From: Albula goreensis
Taxonomy: Eukaryota; Chordata; Actinopteri; Albuliformes; Albulidae
DNA length: 64,000 nucleotides
Assembly (NCBI GenBank): GCA_022829145.1
Contig: CM040752.1
Span: 25,973,586 to 26,037,585, forward strand
Reading direction: 5' to 3'
The translations under genes were made by a program, and so were the position numbers. Below the pieces are notes generated by a model. That model ran no database searches. It was not told the origin of the DNA and saw nothing but the letters and a program-made list of their open reading frames with translations. Position 1 is the first letter of the stretch. Each line of letters starts with the position of its first letter. Shown here one piece after another: positions 27,161 to 39,906 of this stretch.

Positions 27161-27892
27161 CAGTAGGGCCACATCATCACATCACAGGCGCTACCCCCAC
27201 CCTACCCCCATAGGCAAGTCTCCATCACACTCACGTTTAAGGGCCCTAAATTCCCATGCCAAGACCCAAAAACCTCCGATGGTTTGACGATGTATTTGGA
27301 AGGTTTGAAGTGGGGTTTCTTTGCTTTAAAAAAGGCCAGCTTGAACAGATCAAGACAAGTAAAGGATGTGACAGAGTTATGATTTTATTCACATTGGCAA
27401 GACCTCAACTTCAGTTAAAATTAAGTAAAAACTAGTTCTGCCTTTGTCATTGAATGTATGCACTCTCATGATCCCTCAGGAAGTAACGGTGTCATATTGC
27501 CATACCAAATAAATGTACTGGTAATGAATAAATGGCTTGATTATTGAGGGACACAATGTTACAGCATGTTAGAGAATTATAAAGCAATAGGCACAAACTT
27601 CTGAATGAAATTGTCTTACTTGTGTTCAAATTAACAGGAGTCACTGAACTTGTGCAAGGAGGAATTTTACATGAGGGTAATAACATGGGGTAATTTAATG
27701 GGTCAAAGGACTAACCCACTTTCCTTTGAGGGTCTCTGCTCCAGCATTAGGAAACACACACAGACAAACATGTGCAAACGCTCTGACGCACAAAGGCCAC
27801 CTCCTAGAGAAACAGACTCTCTCAGATATGTTGTCCGGGCTGAAGCACTTGATGACAGCCCTATTAGGGCACCAAGTGGGGCATACCATTAG

Positions 27893-28065
27893 AGTCAGAG
27901 AGAGAGAGTGTGTGTAAAATGAGGGAGAGGAAGAGAGAACGCTTCAGAGCCGGGGGAGAGAGACAAGTGTAAGAAGAAGGGAGCAAGGGGAGATGGTGAA
28001 AGAAAGAGGGGAGAAAGACAAGCAAAGAGAAAGAGGGAGGGGATAAAAAGCAAGAGAAAGAGACC
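27893..28065. repeat. Purine-rich (GA) tract
   Basis: About 170 bp of G/A-rich plus strand with few pyrimidines. Confidence 0.8.
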
Positions 28066-28368
28066 CACTACCGCATAGCACTATAGCTTGGCTCAAGGGA
28101 GAGATTACTACTCAGGCTGTCTCCCTCCAACTGGATGACCGACTCACAGAGGTCAGGAAAAGTGATTTTTTTGGAAGGCTTTATCCCAGTGAATCGCTGG
28201 CAGAAGGCAGGGGATGATAAAAAGGTTTTAAAGGCATTAACCATTTCTTTACCAGAATAGAGTGGAGGCCCCTTTACATATGGATGAAGTTCTATTTCCT
28301 AAGACACTATCAACCTCTATTGCAGAGCAAGCCTTCTACTACACAATATGAAAAAAAAGGCTTTATAT

Positions 28369-28544
28369 CAGGCATATTCAATCTTATCCGAGAAGGGCTG
28401 GTATGGTTTCAGGCTTTTGTTCTGGCCCTGTTTATCAAAATATTCAATCAAGATCTTCATTAGTTGAATCTGATCTTTCAGTAATGGGTTAGAACAAAAG
28501 TCTGAACCCACAATGACCCCTTCAGATAACACTATACACCCCTG
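28369..28544. mobile_element. Decayed non-autonomous repeat of a type common in fish (hAT-like ends)
   Basis: It starts CAGGCATATTCAATCTTATC and ends CACCCCTG. In between are 'GGCTTTTGTTCTGGCCC' and 'GGGTTAGAACAAAAGTCTG', which match an interspersed fish repeat as I remember it. The two ends are weakly inverted copies of each other. Target duplications are not recognisable, which fits an old insertion. The family name is uncertain. Confidence 0.5.
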
Positions 28545-30522
28545 ACGTAAGTGTTAAACACACAGGCGAAATGTCCTAGCAACACAGCTGTAACAGTGTG
28601 GAGATGCAATGGTTGCCTGTGCCGGGGAACATCTTGGGAATGTGCTCAGAAACACTGCATTTGTGACCCACTGCCACACTGCTCTGGTTCTGACAGTGCC
28701 AGCTGAAGAACCCAACAGACACACACATTCACAACTGCCACAGCAGAGCAGGGTCCACCTGCAGTGTAATCTTGCACACTCAGAAAAACTCTCAAATTCA
28801 GTTCACAGCCTGCTACTGCATTCCACCCTCCTTTCAAATGCATCCCATTAATGCATTACACAGCTGCAATGTTGAACTAATTATGTAACCCAGTCACATT
28901 GAACATTTGAGAGTGAACATACTAATTGCAGCAGGTTAAAAATTATGTCCAACAAGTAAATACTTAAATACAAGTGTACTTCTGAATAAATGCGCAATGT
29001 GATTAGTTATTAAATGTCGATAGTTAGAACTTTGTTAACAAACCTTTTCGTATTATGAGCAAACAACTAGCTAACTCATTTGAAGTTCATATGTCAACCG
29101 GGTAATTATTTCATCATTCATCAATTCCAAGAAAAGTTGATTGACATTGACCTCAATAATCTGTCTTGCTTTGTTATATGCTTCATGATTAAGAAAGTAA
29201 GTAGTTCACAGTCAAAACAACCGACAGTTCTTGTAGCTTGTTGGCTGACTAGCTTGTACGTTACATCTTATAGCGATAACTTGATAGTTAAGCCGGAGGT
29301 TAGCAAATACCCTGACAATAACGTTAACTAGTCATACATGTAATACTTCAAGTTTAATGACGAACAGCACGTTAAAGGCAAAACACGTACCTAAACCGAT
29401 TTCAGGGACAGGAGTTCATGAGGGCATTGAAATAGACTGTGCCCCAATATGACACATTTCTCACGAAAGTGGACGTTAAAATTTGTTTAGTAACGACACT
29501 GGAATGTTCAGCATTTTCGAAAAGACAAGAAGTGACCAATCCCCGTGAGAGAATGTTCGACAATAATCAAACCACAGCAATACAAAAAATTAGTATGGAA
29601 TATTTAAAATAAGGCAATCTTATATTACATTTAGCAACGATAGAGTTAACAGTCAAATTGGTGAATACACATCTTATTATAATTCTGGATTGTTGCCTAA
29701 TTCACAGCAGGTTGTGCAGTGTTAATGTCGACTTGATGCCTACTATTGTTCCGGCTGTGATTGGTCATTCTGCAGAACACATGGGAGAGAACCCATTTCT
29801 TCAGAAAGAAAAATAAAATATCTGTTTGCGAAAATGACATGAGCGAGTGAGATAACACGTTTAAACAATACCAAAGATAATGATGATGGCCACAAAAACG
29901 GCTAAAAAATATATTTAGCAAAAGCTGACAATGCTTTTAACAGTCGGTTATTTCATGCCATGCACCCTGTTACAGTCGATGTCTTCACGTACATGTCTTC
30001 ACGTTGTGGTTGGATACAGTGTGGTCATTTCAATGGGATGACATGCCAAATATTGAGTTAGCTAGGCGATTACAATATCAGCATCACCCTGCCTGGGATA
30101 AAAATTACATGTCCAAAATTTTGTTCAGTATTCTACGACATTATTATCTACAATATAGCATTGAAAAACGGAAAACATCAGGAATCTCACGTGTCTTAAA
30201 GGAAAAGTGAAAGTCACGCTCTTTTCTAAAATAAGAAAAGGGTATTCTACTTATTGACTGTTATAAGCCAGTAATAAAAAGATAGAGCTCGTATATTTAC
30301 TATAAAATCTGAAACAACATCATATAAGTGGCCCTTAAAATTTCCATCTTAAAAAGTGCTAGACATCATGAACTGAAGAGAGGAAGGGGTGGTCAATTCT
30401 ACTGTACAAGAAACAGGAAAAATACAGGAATTAGCTGAGCCCTTAGCTATACCGTGTTGGCTAGTTAGCCAACCGAACATAACATAAAAAACAACAACAA
30501 CAAAACATAACAAACTGCTTAC

Positions 30523-30650
30523 CTTTTTATCTAGCCGTAACAAAAAGGTCTGTCAAACCCTCTTTTAATCTGTCTCCCCTTCCCTTTTCTGTGTTTCTCG
30601 TTTTAATATTTAAACAATATCCTGCTAATGAGAGAGACAGGACCCTCACT
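30523..30650 (-). other. candidate non-coding first exon of a short nol4l transcript
   Basis: Directly downstream (minus strand) of the CCAAT/CRE/GC-box cluster there is a strong splice donor, AAAAG|gtaagc, with the exon ending at 30523. The upstream boundary is a guess, because no start site can be read. Spliced to the exon 5 acceptor, such a leader would make the Met at 15676-15674 the probable start. There is no conserved protein in the stretch, so I call it untranslated. A second possible donor in the same CpG-bearing region, TTTAG|gtacgt, would end an exon at 29391. Confidence 0.4.
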
Positions 30651-30664
30651 GTGACTCGCACTGG

Positions 30665-30780
30665 CAACCAGCCCCGAAGATGGAGGCGGGGCCGCAGCTG
30701 TTGACGTCACACCTCGTGCATTGGGCTGTACAGTGTGGTACAGTAGAATCACTAAATCCCTTTAAATTTTGATTGGCGGC
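30665..30780 (-). promoter_or_regulatory. candidate internal promoter of nol4l (CCAAT, CRE and GC box)
   Basis: Within intron 4, reading on the minus strand, there is a CCAAT box (30776-30772), a full palindromic CRE TGACGTCA (30709-30702) and an Sp1-type GC box (GGCGGGG on plus, 30685-30691), in the classic promoter order and spacing. A pyrimidine/purine tract (about 30790-30870) lies further upstream. This sits between exon 4 and exon 5, where a promoter for the short NOL4L isoform would be needed. The elements are seen directly; promoter function is inference. Confidence 0.55.
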
Positions 30781-33637
30781 TTTGGCCAGCTTTCCCCCTC
30801 CCCACTCCCTCTCTCTCGCTCTCACTCTCTCCCCCTAGTCCCTTAGCCCTCTCCCTCTCTTTGTTAGTCTTGTCGTTCTTGCTAATTGTATTGTTTGTCT
30901 GGAAATGCTCCAACCACATTGCGTCCCCAACCTCATATTACATTAAAAATAAAAAGGAACGGTGCTGGATCGTCATCTTACATCGGTTATACCTGTTTAG
31001 AAGAGGTATAGGAGTTTCATATCAGCCGTATTAATTAAAAATACTGTATATTGATTTGTTTAGATTGTTGCGGCAATGTGTTGAAGACATGCAGTGCTTT
31101 AGAACAGGTGCCTAAAAAGACAGTAAAATTAAAAAATATATATATTATTGCATTGACCAGTAAAACTGTAAACTTGAAATAAACCAGCTGTCTTTACAAA
31201 GAGCATAAGAAAAATATTATTGGCAAATTCCCATATAACAGAATACCAATATTGTGTTTACATACACATCAACTATACACTAAGAGCACTCAATGCCAGT
31301 TTGTATTCTGTACAACAGACCATCCCAAGAATGGAGGAGGCCCATTCCCATGCTTAAGTGAACTAGTACTATGACATTTGAGATTTATATTATCTCCAAA
31401 CATTTCCGACTGATACCTCTATATCTTTGATTCCATCAAATTCTTAACAATGCAAAAAAGAAAGTTTTGCCCTTTCACACAACTCTGTTTGAAGAGTAAA
31501 GCATCACCCTATGATAAAATGTAATTGGATAAACTAATTAAATTGATGAGTCTATATTCATCATCAGAGAAAATAACAGTATGCAACACAATTAAAAACA
31601 AACAAAAAACAAAGCCAAGAGAAAACCAGAGCACCAGTGTTTGGGGGATACAGTAAGTATTTATCTGGTCAGTCGATGTCATTAGCCAGGTCATCTCTGA
31701 TTGTTTACATATTAAAACTACACACACCATTTATGCAGCTGGAAATTTACAGAGGAATTCTAAATAAGTGCAAATACTGTTCTAGTACCAAACACCAGTG
31801 CTCAACCACAGAACCAAAGATGGATCTTTAGGATTACATCATCAGCACCTTCACCTCTGGACCAGACTGCCTTCAGAGCTGATAAAGCCAATCCTCAAGG
31901 CTCTAGCCCAAATCCCGGGAAGCCACTTTAAGCATGGAGACAGAATCCCGCATGAAAATGTATAAGATCAATGGTGCTCAACTAACTGATAAGGCATTTT
32001 GTGAAAGACAGATCTAACAGAGAAAGACAATTTGGTATACCCCCAAAAAACTAGCTACCTAGAAATGAAACACATCATAAATTCAACAATCATAAATGAC
32101 ATGACTTGGGGAGAAAATATTAAAATGTTTACATTCAAATAATTATGGATATAATCCACAAGAGTTGCAGATTAGCTAGTTAATAAGAAGGCTGACAAGT
32201 TGAACAGGCATTGAGATACTATATCATATATGAAGAAATTCATATATAATTCACAAAAGTTTCATTACAGTAGCCTTATTTACATAAATGGATACATAAA
32301 TGCAAACTTTGCATTTCTGAGGTAAATCAGCTATACTGGGAGAAACCACTGCTCAAACCCAATGCTGCACTGTTCTGTTGGGTTTTGCAAAAAGATGATA
32401 ATCACCAATGGGCAGGTACTTTTTCACATATTTGTTATTGTAGCTGAAGTAGAGGAGAGGTTTGGTTCAGAGCCTCCGTAAAGAATGAGACAGCACTCCT
32501 GATGCCATGTGACAGCAGGTGAGGAAGATATGAAAGCAGAGGTCCAGAATATTCTGACCAGAACAGACATGAATGATAATACAAATGTGGGATCTTTTAA
32601 TGTGTCTCAACAAACACAGTATGCCCTCAGGTACATGTGTACATCTGTGTGCATGTGCGTGTTTTGTGCATTTTTGTCTCAGTACAGTCTCTACTGCTGA
32701 TGATGTAACAGTCATAAAATCTTAGTCACAACCCTCAGTAACACTTTCATTATAGTGCTTTCAAACATACATTAGATGGGGTCCTCACCATTTTCCTTCA
32801 ATCTGAGTCAACAGACAAATCGGAGTGAAAGCTTTTGTGGGTACCTATCATTGAAAGGGGATTTGTTGGGGAACACTGCCACCTGAAGGCAATGAAGGGG
32901 AACAGCGCAATAGTACTCGCTGTTACTGCACTATACTCACTAACTTGCTTCCTTCCTTATTTACCTGTAATATAAAGGTATGCAACAAATAAATGTTTAC
33001 ATATCTCATTTTTACCATATTCTTGTGGAATTTTTGATATAACTGCTGTTAGCAATAATCTGAGATTTTCTGCCTTTGCCTCAGTAAGTCACTGTGTAAA
33101 GCAATTGAATTACACTGTTGCAGATCTTGAAATACATATTAGCCAAGTTTCAGCCTTTTTCAGTATCATAATCAGGTATTTAACATTTTTTGCTTTACTT
33201 TATCATTTGTTACACTGTAATCTCTTCTGCCACAAAGAAAAGCAAAGCTTATATTTACATTTTATCAAATACCAAATCAAACCTGTAAATAATAAAAAGA
33301 AAAACAATGTGCAGTTTGTCTGTTTTAATTGTAGCCTCTCTCAAGCTGCCTGTGCTTTCTCTGCCCCTCCCTGGCAGTGTATACTGAGGCCCTGTGTCTG
33401 CAGTCTGCAGGAAGGATGCCTGTAATTTCCTCTTTTATTGAATTTGACTGGACACATGCACCCTGATGGGCTGGCCACACAGACACATCCTCCTCTGCAA
33501 ACACTAGGGTGTCTGAACGCATGCTCCTCTGAGCGCACCATGAAAAATCCTGGAACAGTCATCCTGAAAGAGACTTCTTCCCAGCGCTGACCTTTGTCAA
33601 AGTCTCACTCTGTGTTCTGGGCACAACGATGGCTCGT

Positions 33638-33656
33638 CCCACCCCACCCCACCCCC
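33638..33656. repeat. (CCCCA)n short array
   Basis: Short C-rich pentamer array of about four units. Confidence 0.85.
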
Positions 33657-35062
33657 TATGGCCCCCTCCACTTTCTCATGGTCATGTCATTGTTCCTTAC
33701 TTCCCATCTGATATGCTGTGCTGAGCAGTTGCCCTGCCACATGTGCTTATGCAAACAACAATGCAGGCCTTAGGGGTGGGTGTCCAGAGAGGGTCATGTG
33801 CTCACACCTATAGAGACTGCCTGGCCACATCCTGGTGACTGGCATGACATAATATACTAATTTCCCACATTTTACCATCAGCAAACATGCAATCATACAC
33901 CAGGTACTGTATTTCTGTATAAAGCCTTGATGAAACCCTAAACATATGTGTGAAGCTGTAAAAAGACTATTGCCATAATTGCACAAAATATGCATGGGAG
34001 TGACTATTCTATGTGTACTACAGAATTAATAAAAGGTTAGAAACAAAATCATGGTTATTATGAACATTAAAAACATAATAATAAAAAAATATTCTCGCTT
34101 TTGGTTATATTCATCAATTTTCCCGTTCATTATAATGCTATGCAATGAAATCAAGTTGAAATTGAGAGAGGCAGAGGCATAGAGGAGGGGGGAGGGGAGA
34201 GAGGAAGGGGGGGAGTGAGACAGAAGAGACAAGAGGTGGAAGAGTGAGAATGAGTTAGTCGCAAGAAACATTCATTTGCAATAGAAAGTGCAGTGTATAT
34301 AAAAGACATATTGGCAGTCTCCAGTAAATTGAAACTCAAGTACTTTTCTCACACCTCCTGCAATTAAATTGGCACAGAGGAGTTTTGCTGATTGTAATAA
34401 ATCAAACCCCACTCCTATCTTGGTTGCACGTACACATGTGGTACATACATCCCACCCACCCACACAAAGACGCAGTTCCAGCAGTTTGCTTCCCTGAATA
34501 GGGTGGGGGTGTGTGCTGGGAGGAGGGGGGTTGGCTGGATGTGAATCCTGAGATCCTGTGCCTGGTCTTCATGAAACAGAACAGGCAAACTAGAGGCGGA
34601 GGGGGAAAGGTACAGAGTCGTATTGGAAGAGGGGGTTCTTGATGGGGAGGAAGTTTGGGGGAAAGATCTAACATGGTGATCTCCTCTGCAACAAAACCTA
34701 GACCTCTGGGGATCTGTGTTTTTGGCTGTCTGACATCAACTGTCAATTATGTATAAAAAAACTGGATAAATCTAAACAAATATCACGCAAAACAAATCTT
34801 TTCTGCAGTGTGGTAGGAGAGGATCTGTGCTATAGTATGTCGCTTCATTAAGAACTTTTGCAACTGGCAACCCAACCCTGACATGTGCAGAGGGATATTT
34901 GGCTCTTCCTTGTTTTACAGGCTCTATTAACACCCCTCTTGACTGATGCAACTCCTTCAACACATCCACAGCATCAGCTGAGCCCCACCCAGCCACACAC
35001 TCACCACAGACTTGGTGTTAAACAGGCTGAACAAACTTAAAACAGATTCACATGCCCCTTAC

Positions 35063-35172
35063 CTGTTCATTGGCAGTCATAAACTGTAGCTTCATCTGCT
35101 TCAGGTAGGTGGTGGTGAGGGGCATATTGTAATCAATGAGATCTGGCACCAGTGATGTCGGTCGGTCGTTTT
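35063..35172 (-). CDS. nol4l: nol4l coding exon 4
   Basis: This 110-nt exon follows a pyrimidine-rich acceptor (gtcttttttcag) and ends AACAG|gtaagg. Its first two bases (AA) complete the codon begun by the last G of exon 3, and 36 codons follow, so it leaves in phase 0. The peptide '[18 protein letters not shown]' then '[18 protein letters not shown]' corresponds to the NOL4 segment 'SMIDYNMPITMAYMKHMKLQ'. It ends the N-terminal homology block, before the acidic, serine-rich linker of exon 5. The next downstream exon is about 19.4 kb away, and that intron contains a candidate internal promoter. Splice sites, phase and homology all agree. Confidence 0.93.
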
Positions 35173-38100
35173 CTGAAAAAAGACACAGGAGGTGTGAGTC
35201 ACACAGTCAGGACTCTGGTTCCACTCAGAGTGCTGTGTATGTGAAAGAGAGAGAAATACTGCTTGTTTGCTTGCTTGATTAGACATGTAAAGGGTACACT
35301 AAGTATGTGAGAAAAAATGTTGTGTGTAACACCATGTGTTGCTTCAACATCTTGAAAGACATGTGGTGTTATGCAGCACAAAATAGGAATAATATTTTAA
35401 AGCTGAGAAAATTATTAAGCTTTAATTATAAAGCAATGACCAGTTTGATTCTTGGGTCTCCAATTTCTGAAGTGTTTTGTTTCCAGTGATATTTCCCAAA
35501 TTTATATGTTTAGGCATTCAACTTGTTTATAATTTGCACTTAGGTGTGAAGGCTTCTGTGGGCATAGAGGTGTAAGAACTGCAAAATAAATCAATACAAA
35601 TGAGATTACCTAGCTGTAACAGCCATTAATGTAAAATAACTACCATTATTGTCAACAAGCTGTTTCACATCAAAAAAAGGACTACAGTGTATTTGAAAAG
35701 CATTCATTTACCCCAACAAACCTGGTCCTTTAAATTGGATGATAAATGCAGGCCAGGTCATATTTAATGATATGTGGTAGGTAAGAGCACATTCCTGGAA
35801 CTACAGAAAGCTTTTTAAAACTTTTTACAGTTAAGGAAATTTTATACAATTCCAATAATTCACTAAACATTTGGCTTGCAGGTACAAATTAGTATTGTGT
35901 TTTCTAATTATTTACTGTATGAGTGTTCTAACTATTGCATTGTGTCCAAAAATGTTGCAAATATATCATAAATGTCACATTTGAACATGAATACTGTATA
36001 CATGAATAAACATTTATCTTTCATCTATCTGGTGTTTATATAACACAGAAAAACAAAATGAAAGTAAAAGCTATTTTTTCTATTATGCCATGAGAGGGTT
36101 AATCCAGTACAACTCCACTACAGTACCTAAGGAAAGCTTTGTGCAAACTGGGGTGGAAAAAAAAGATGAAAATGATGCAAAATTATTTATATAGTATGCA
36201 TTTTACAGTTCATTGATGAAGCAATGCACATAAAAGAAAACTTACATTTGCAATTTAAAACATTTGTTTTGAGCCTCTTCAAGGAGCAGTTTATATATCA
36301 CTCAAAACAAATTAATTCCTACGGTTGTGATGTCTTGAAATGCAGGATGCCTGTGCTTAGCGTAGGCTTTAGGAAATTCAGTGGAATACTTAATAGACCT
36401 CATTTACAAAATCCCCTCCCAGTTTTAGAGCATTCATCCCAGTGTAACGTATGCATATGACTAATTATGGATGCGTCAAGGGTAAAGGGGCACGGTGACA
36501 CTATCGCTGAAAAAAATACTTAATTGCGAGTTCGACTCATAACATTTTGCTAGCTGCTAGCACCGCTTTTTTGTCACGGCCCACGCACAATGTTATGTGT
36601 AGAAAATCTTTCCCAGAATCTTGGGCACAGGACATCTTCTCTATATATTGAGCGCTTTGACAGAGAGAGAAAATAAATTGTTTTGAGGCCTCTAAGGTGC
36701 TGTGCTGAGGAAAGCTCATATTGAAGCTGAAGCACCACCCTATGCTGGTGCTGTGGCTCGTGGGTGTTACATGTGTCCACTAGGGGGAGGGGGTTTGGAG
36801 AGAAAGAGCAGAGAACCAGGGCTGAGAACACTCCTCCAGCCTCCGTCCCCATTCACTCAGCAGGGTTCTATACAAGCTTTACAAAGCAGAGCTTCATAGG
36901 TATTCTAATAACCACTGCATGTATAAGGTGTTCTCAGTTTAACCATTATTTTGACATTTTTTCACTTTTTTTTATCTCTAAATGTTGAGCGCTGAAGAGT
37001 GTGTGCAGAGCGCGGCAGTGAGATGCCCGGGAAGCGCGCTGACAGTGCTCCTGACAGCAGCTGGGCTTTGTGCAGAGCAGTGTGCTGATGATGGCATGGG
37101 GGTGGGGGTATGGGGGTACTCTGTGGGGTGCGTGTCATCCAGCCCCTCTCTTCACAAATCAGACAGCGCAAAGGCTGGGTGCTGGTTCTGTCTTTGTCTC
37201 TCTGCGAGACAGCCTGAGGGAGATGAGGCAGTTCACTCCACAGCGGGGCATACGGAGTAGCCATTACGCAGTGCACCATGCACAAAATGGATATATATGT
37301 CCCACCACAGCATGCATGCAGCTCGGCATCTTCTGGGCACTACCTAAGTATAGATCAACCAAGCGTCTATTTGCTATTGGGTTAGATTCAATCAAATGAA
37401 TTTTCTCTCTTGAAAAACATTTGCAAATCAATAAAAACAGACTTAATCTCTTTCTTGGTGTACTGAAATTCCATTGTAGAATGAAATTACACATTGCAGA
37501 TAAGAGATACAAGAAAATATAACATACACAAAGAAAATAATATGTGTAATTCAGGCACGGATTAAATCAATGTTTGTCCTAAACTTAGGCTCACAATTAA
37601 ATACAAGTGTTCATTTTTATCTTCACAAACACAGCTTGGCAAGTTCAGCTATCATGAATTACCTGGCCAAGCTGTTCTTGTAGCAAAAAAGCGGTATAGT
37701 CATATTCAACTGAAAGTAAAATGTGAAAATGTTGACTGATTCCATAAAGTTTTTTTACTTGCATATGTTCTTAGAGACTATGTTTTTTCAAAGGAATCTA
37801 TTCCACAGAATTTACTGACCACTGATTTATTACCTTGTGTAATTTTCACAGGATTATACACAAGTCCATACAGTCAGTGAATTGAAACATTTTGAATTGA
37901 AACAGAGAACTGAAAAACTTTGAGAGAAATGTGGTATCCCAAAATCCTTCACTGTGAAACAGGACAGAAAAAAACCATCCCAGGGTTCACAATAGCCTTA
38001 AACAATCAATGCAAGCAAACAATCCATCACCCACTGGGCACACCTTTGACATAGACCAACAACCAGAAATCGATAATCTACTCAATTACTCCTGTGTATT

Positions 38101-39179
38101 AATTTTTCACTTCATTTCTGTTTATTAATATCCTTCTTTAGAGAATGACATATCTAGGAAGCACATTGACATAGATCAAATGTCAGAGTAAAGAAATATT
38201 CTCAGAGTGGGATGAGCAAAGTATATCTTGTCAATAGGCTATATTGCTCAAGCTTGTTGCAAAATATTGCTACTGTAAGGCATGAATGAAATATATAAAT
38301 TAGCACCTGCATGGATTAAAACAGCCTCTGTGTACAGTAATTAATTGTGTTTAATAATTCAGTCTTGAACTTTAGAGTGAGTGGCTTAGGTAGACGGGAG
38401 AGAGAGTGGGAACCCCATGGGGCAGGCAGCCAATTAGCTGCTCTCTTCTGCGACACCCAGTGTTTGTTCCGTGTTGACACAACGCCCTGACAGTGTCCTG
38501 ATCAGGCCTCGAGTTGTTTTTTTCATGCTGTTTACCCAACAGTTTTCCCCAATTTTTTCTACTCCTTTCAGGATGAAAAAATAGCCATTATATTGCTGCA
38601 TGTGTGAGAAGACAGCAGAACAGTGTTAATGAACACATGTTGGGGTGTGTTACAAGCATCTGCAGGCAGGCCTTCATTCCTGTCAATCAGGCACTCTTCA
38701 TTTGCAATCATAATGCACTCCATTTGTTCCAGGACATAGCTATTCAACCAACAAGTACCATGCATCTCTTAATCAAAACCATTTGTTAAAAGCTTCAGTA
38801 ATTGCACTACACTGGCTGAAATAATTGCTGGGTGTTAGGACTAAAAAGTTGGGAACAAATGACTCTACATTTTAGGAGGACTATGTTTGCAAGGCAAAGA
38901 GATTGACAAGAGAATTCAGTGGGAGTGGCACCATGGAGGCATAATGAGTAAAAATGCATTCTGTCCAATTAGCTGCCTCCAATTGTCCGCTCTGCAAGAA
39001 GAGGCGCTGGGCTAAATTCACTGAGGACGGAGGAGTCATTGGGGTTGTTTGTTCAGAGGGTCCACTGTAAGGACTGGATTATGGGTGGTTTCTGTGCAGG
39101 TGGAGTGTAGTGGTGCGGTAGCTGTGGAGCTCTGACCGCTTGGTGCGGGCAAGGCAAGGGAGGGGGCCAGGCCCAGTAC
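35173..39179 (-). other. nol4l: nol4l intron 3 (about 4.0 kb)
   Basis: The intron runs from gtactg to gtcttttttcag. It contains a CTCF-like CCACTAGGGGGAG at 36777-36789 and a modestly CpG-containing stretch at about 36985-37060. The rest is AT-rich, and I see no further structure in it. Confidence 0.85.
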
Positions 39180-39291
39180 CTTTGAACTCGGCACCGCTGG
39201 GGTTGATGTGCATCCTCTTCTGACACTCGCCACAGCTCATCAGGAAACGGGTCACCGCCTCTCTGGGCAGGAAGGCGTACGTCTCGGCAAT
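39180..39291 (-). CDS. nol4l: nol4l coding exon 3
   Basis: This 112-nt exon starts after ttggtgcag and ends AAAG|gtactg, giving 37 codons plus one base (phase 1 out). It encodes 'IAETYAFLPREAVTRFLMSC' followed by 'GECQKRMHINPSGAEFK'. It corresponds to the NOL4 segment with 'ESYAFLPREAVTRFLMSC' and is one of the best conserved stretches of the family. A CxxC pair (Cys-Gly-Glu-Cys) followed by a His six residues after the second Cys is visible; it could bind metal, but a lone CxxC does not establish a zinc finger. The leftover G joins AA of exon 4 to make a glutamate codon, which confirms the splice phase. Confidence 0.94.
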
Positions 39292-39857
39292 CTGCACCAA
39301 ACCAGGGGGGGAGGGTTTGGACTGAATCAGCATCAGGCCAAACCTAGCAGTCTAACAGCAATTTAAAATAAGTATTTAACACTGTTAGATAAGGGAGAGA
39401 GAAAGAGAGTGAGAAAAACAAAGTCTACACAGATCTGAACTTCACACAGATGGATCTGAAGTACTACAGTTTTAATATGTAAGGACTTTCTCTGTATATG
39501 TGGAAGGTAAGGAACTCAAACAGTGGACGGCCCCTGTGGGTTCTGTCTAATTCTCTTGGGAGTTCTGGTATGAGTTCAGGCCTAGTTTAGAGGAGATGGC
39601 AAACCTAGCAACCACCCACTAAGGCACAAAACAAAATAAAGGAAGACTAATGGCTGCAAACCTTTGTCACAGTTGGGGGGTAAATGACATTCTAACCCCT
39701 GTGTACAGTCTGAAGTGGAAAAAAATGTCTCTCTTCACTTCTCTTTCTCCCTCTCCCTCTTCTCGTTTTTCCTTCTCTGAAACCGTATGTGCGTGCATTT
39801 GTGTCCATGTGTATGCCTGCCTGTGTTTGTGGGTGTGTGTGTGTGAGAGAGGGGGAG

Positions 39858-39860
<3 letters not shown>

Positions 39861-39903
<43 letters not shown>
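39861..39903. repeat. (GA)n microsatellite
   Basis: About 21 uninterrupted GA units, preceded by TG and GGGGAGAAT. Confidence 0.97.

Positions 39904-39906
<3 letters not shown>

Larger units (their letters stand above)
29000..30780. promoter_or_regulatory. CpG-bearing, AT-rich block in intron 4
   Basis: From about 29.0 to 30.8 kb CpG dinucleotides are clearly more frequent than in the neighbouring intron, although the DNA is AT-rich; about ten CpGs fall in 29341-29580 alone. In fish, unmethylated promoter regions are often CpG-bearing without being GC-rich, so this fits a broad unmethylated domain around the internal promoter at its right end. An ISRE-like AAAAGTGAAAGT lies at 30203-30214. 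I see no coding exon inside. Confidence 0.4.
15710..35062 (-). other. nol4l: nol4l intron 4 (about 19.4 kb)
   Basis: The intron runs from gtaagg after exon 4 to ttgtttgccag before exon 5. Its notable contents are the CpG-bearing block and candidate internal promoter (29.0-30.8 kb), the CpG patch at 26.74-27.16 kb, a possible alternative exon near 18.45 kb, hAT-like decayed repeats at 25284 and 28369, a purine-rich tract at 27893-28065 and a 25-nt A run at 15944-15968. The stretches 15.97-18.2, 18.6-22.0 and 30.9-34.1 kb are AT-rich, and apart from one X-box-like site at 21377 I see nothing to annotate in them. Confidence 0.85.

Noticed and set aside
36480-36540. Possible tRNA-type B box (GCGAGTTCGACTC)
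   Set aside because: No A box, cloverleaf or SINE body could be found around it.
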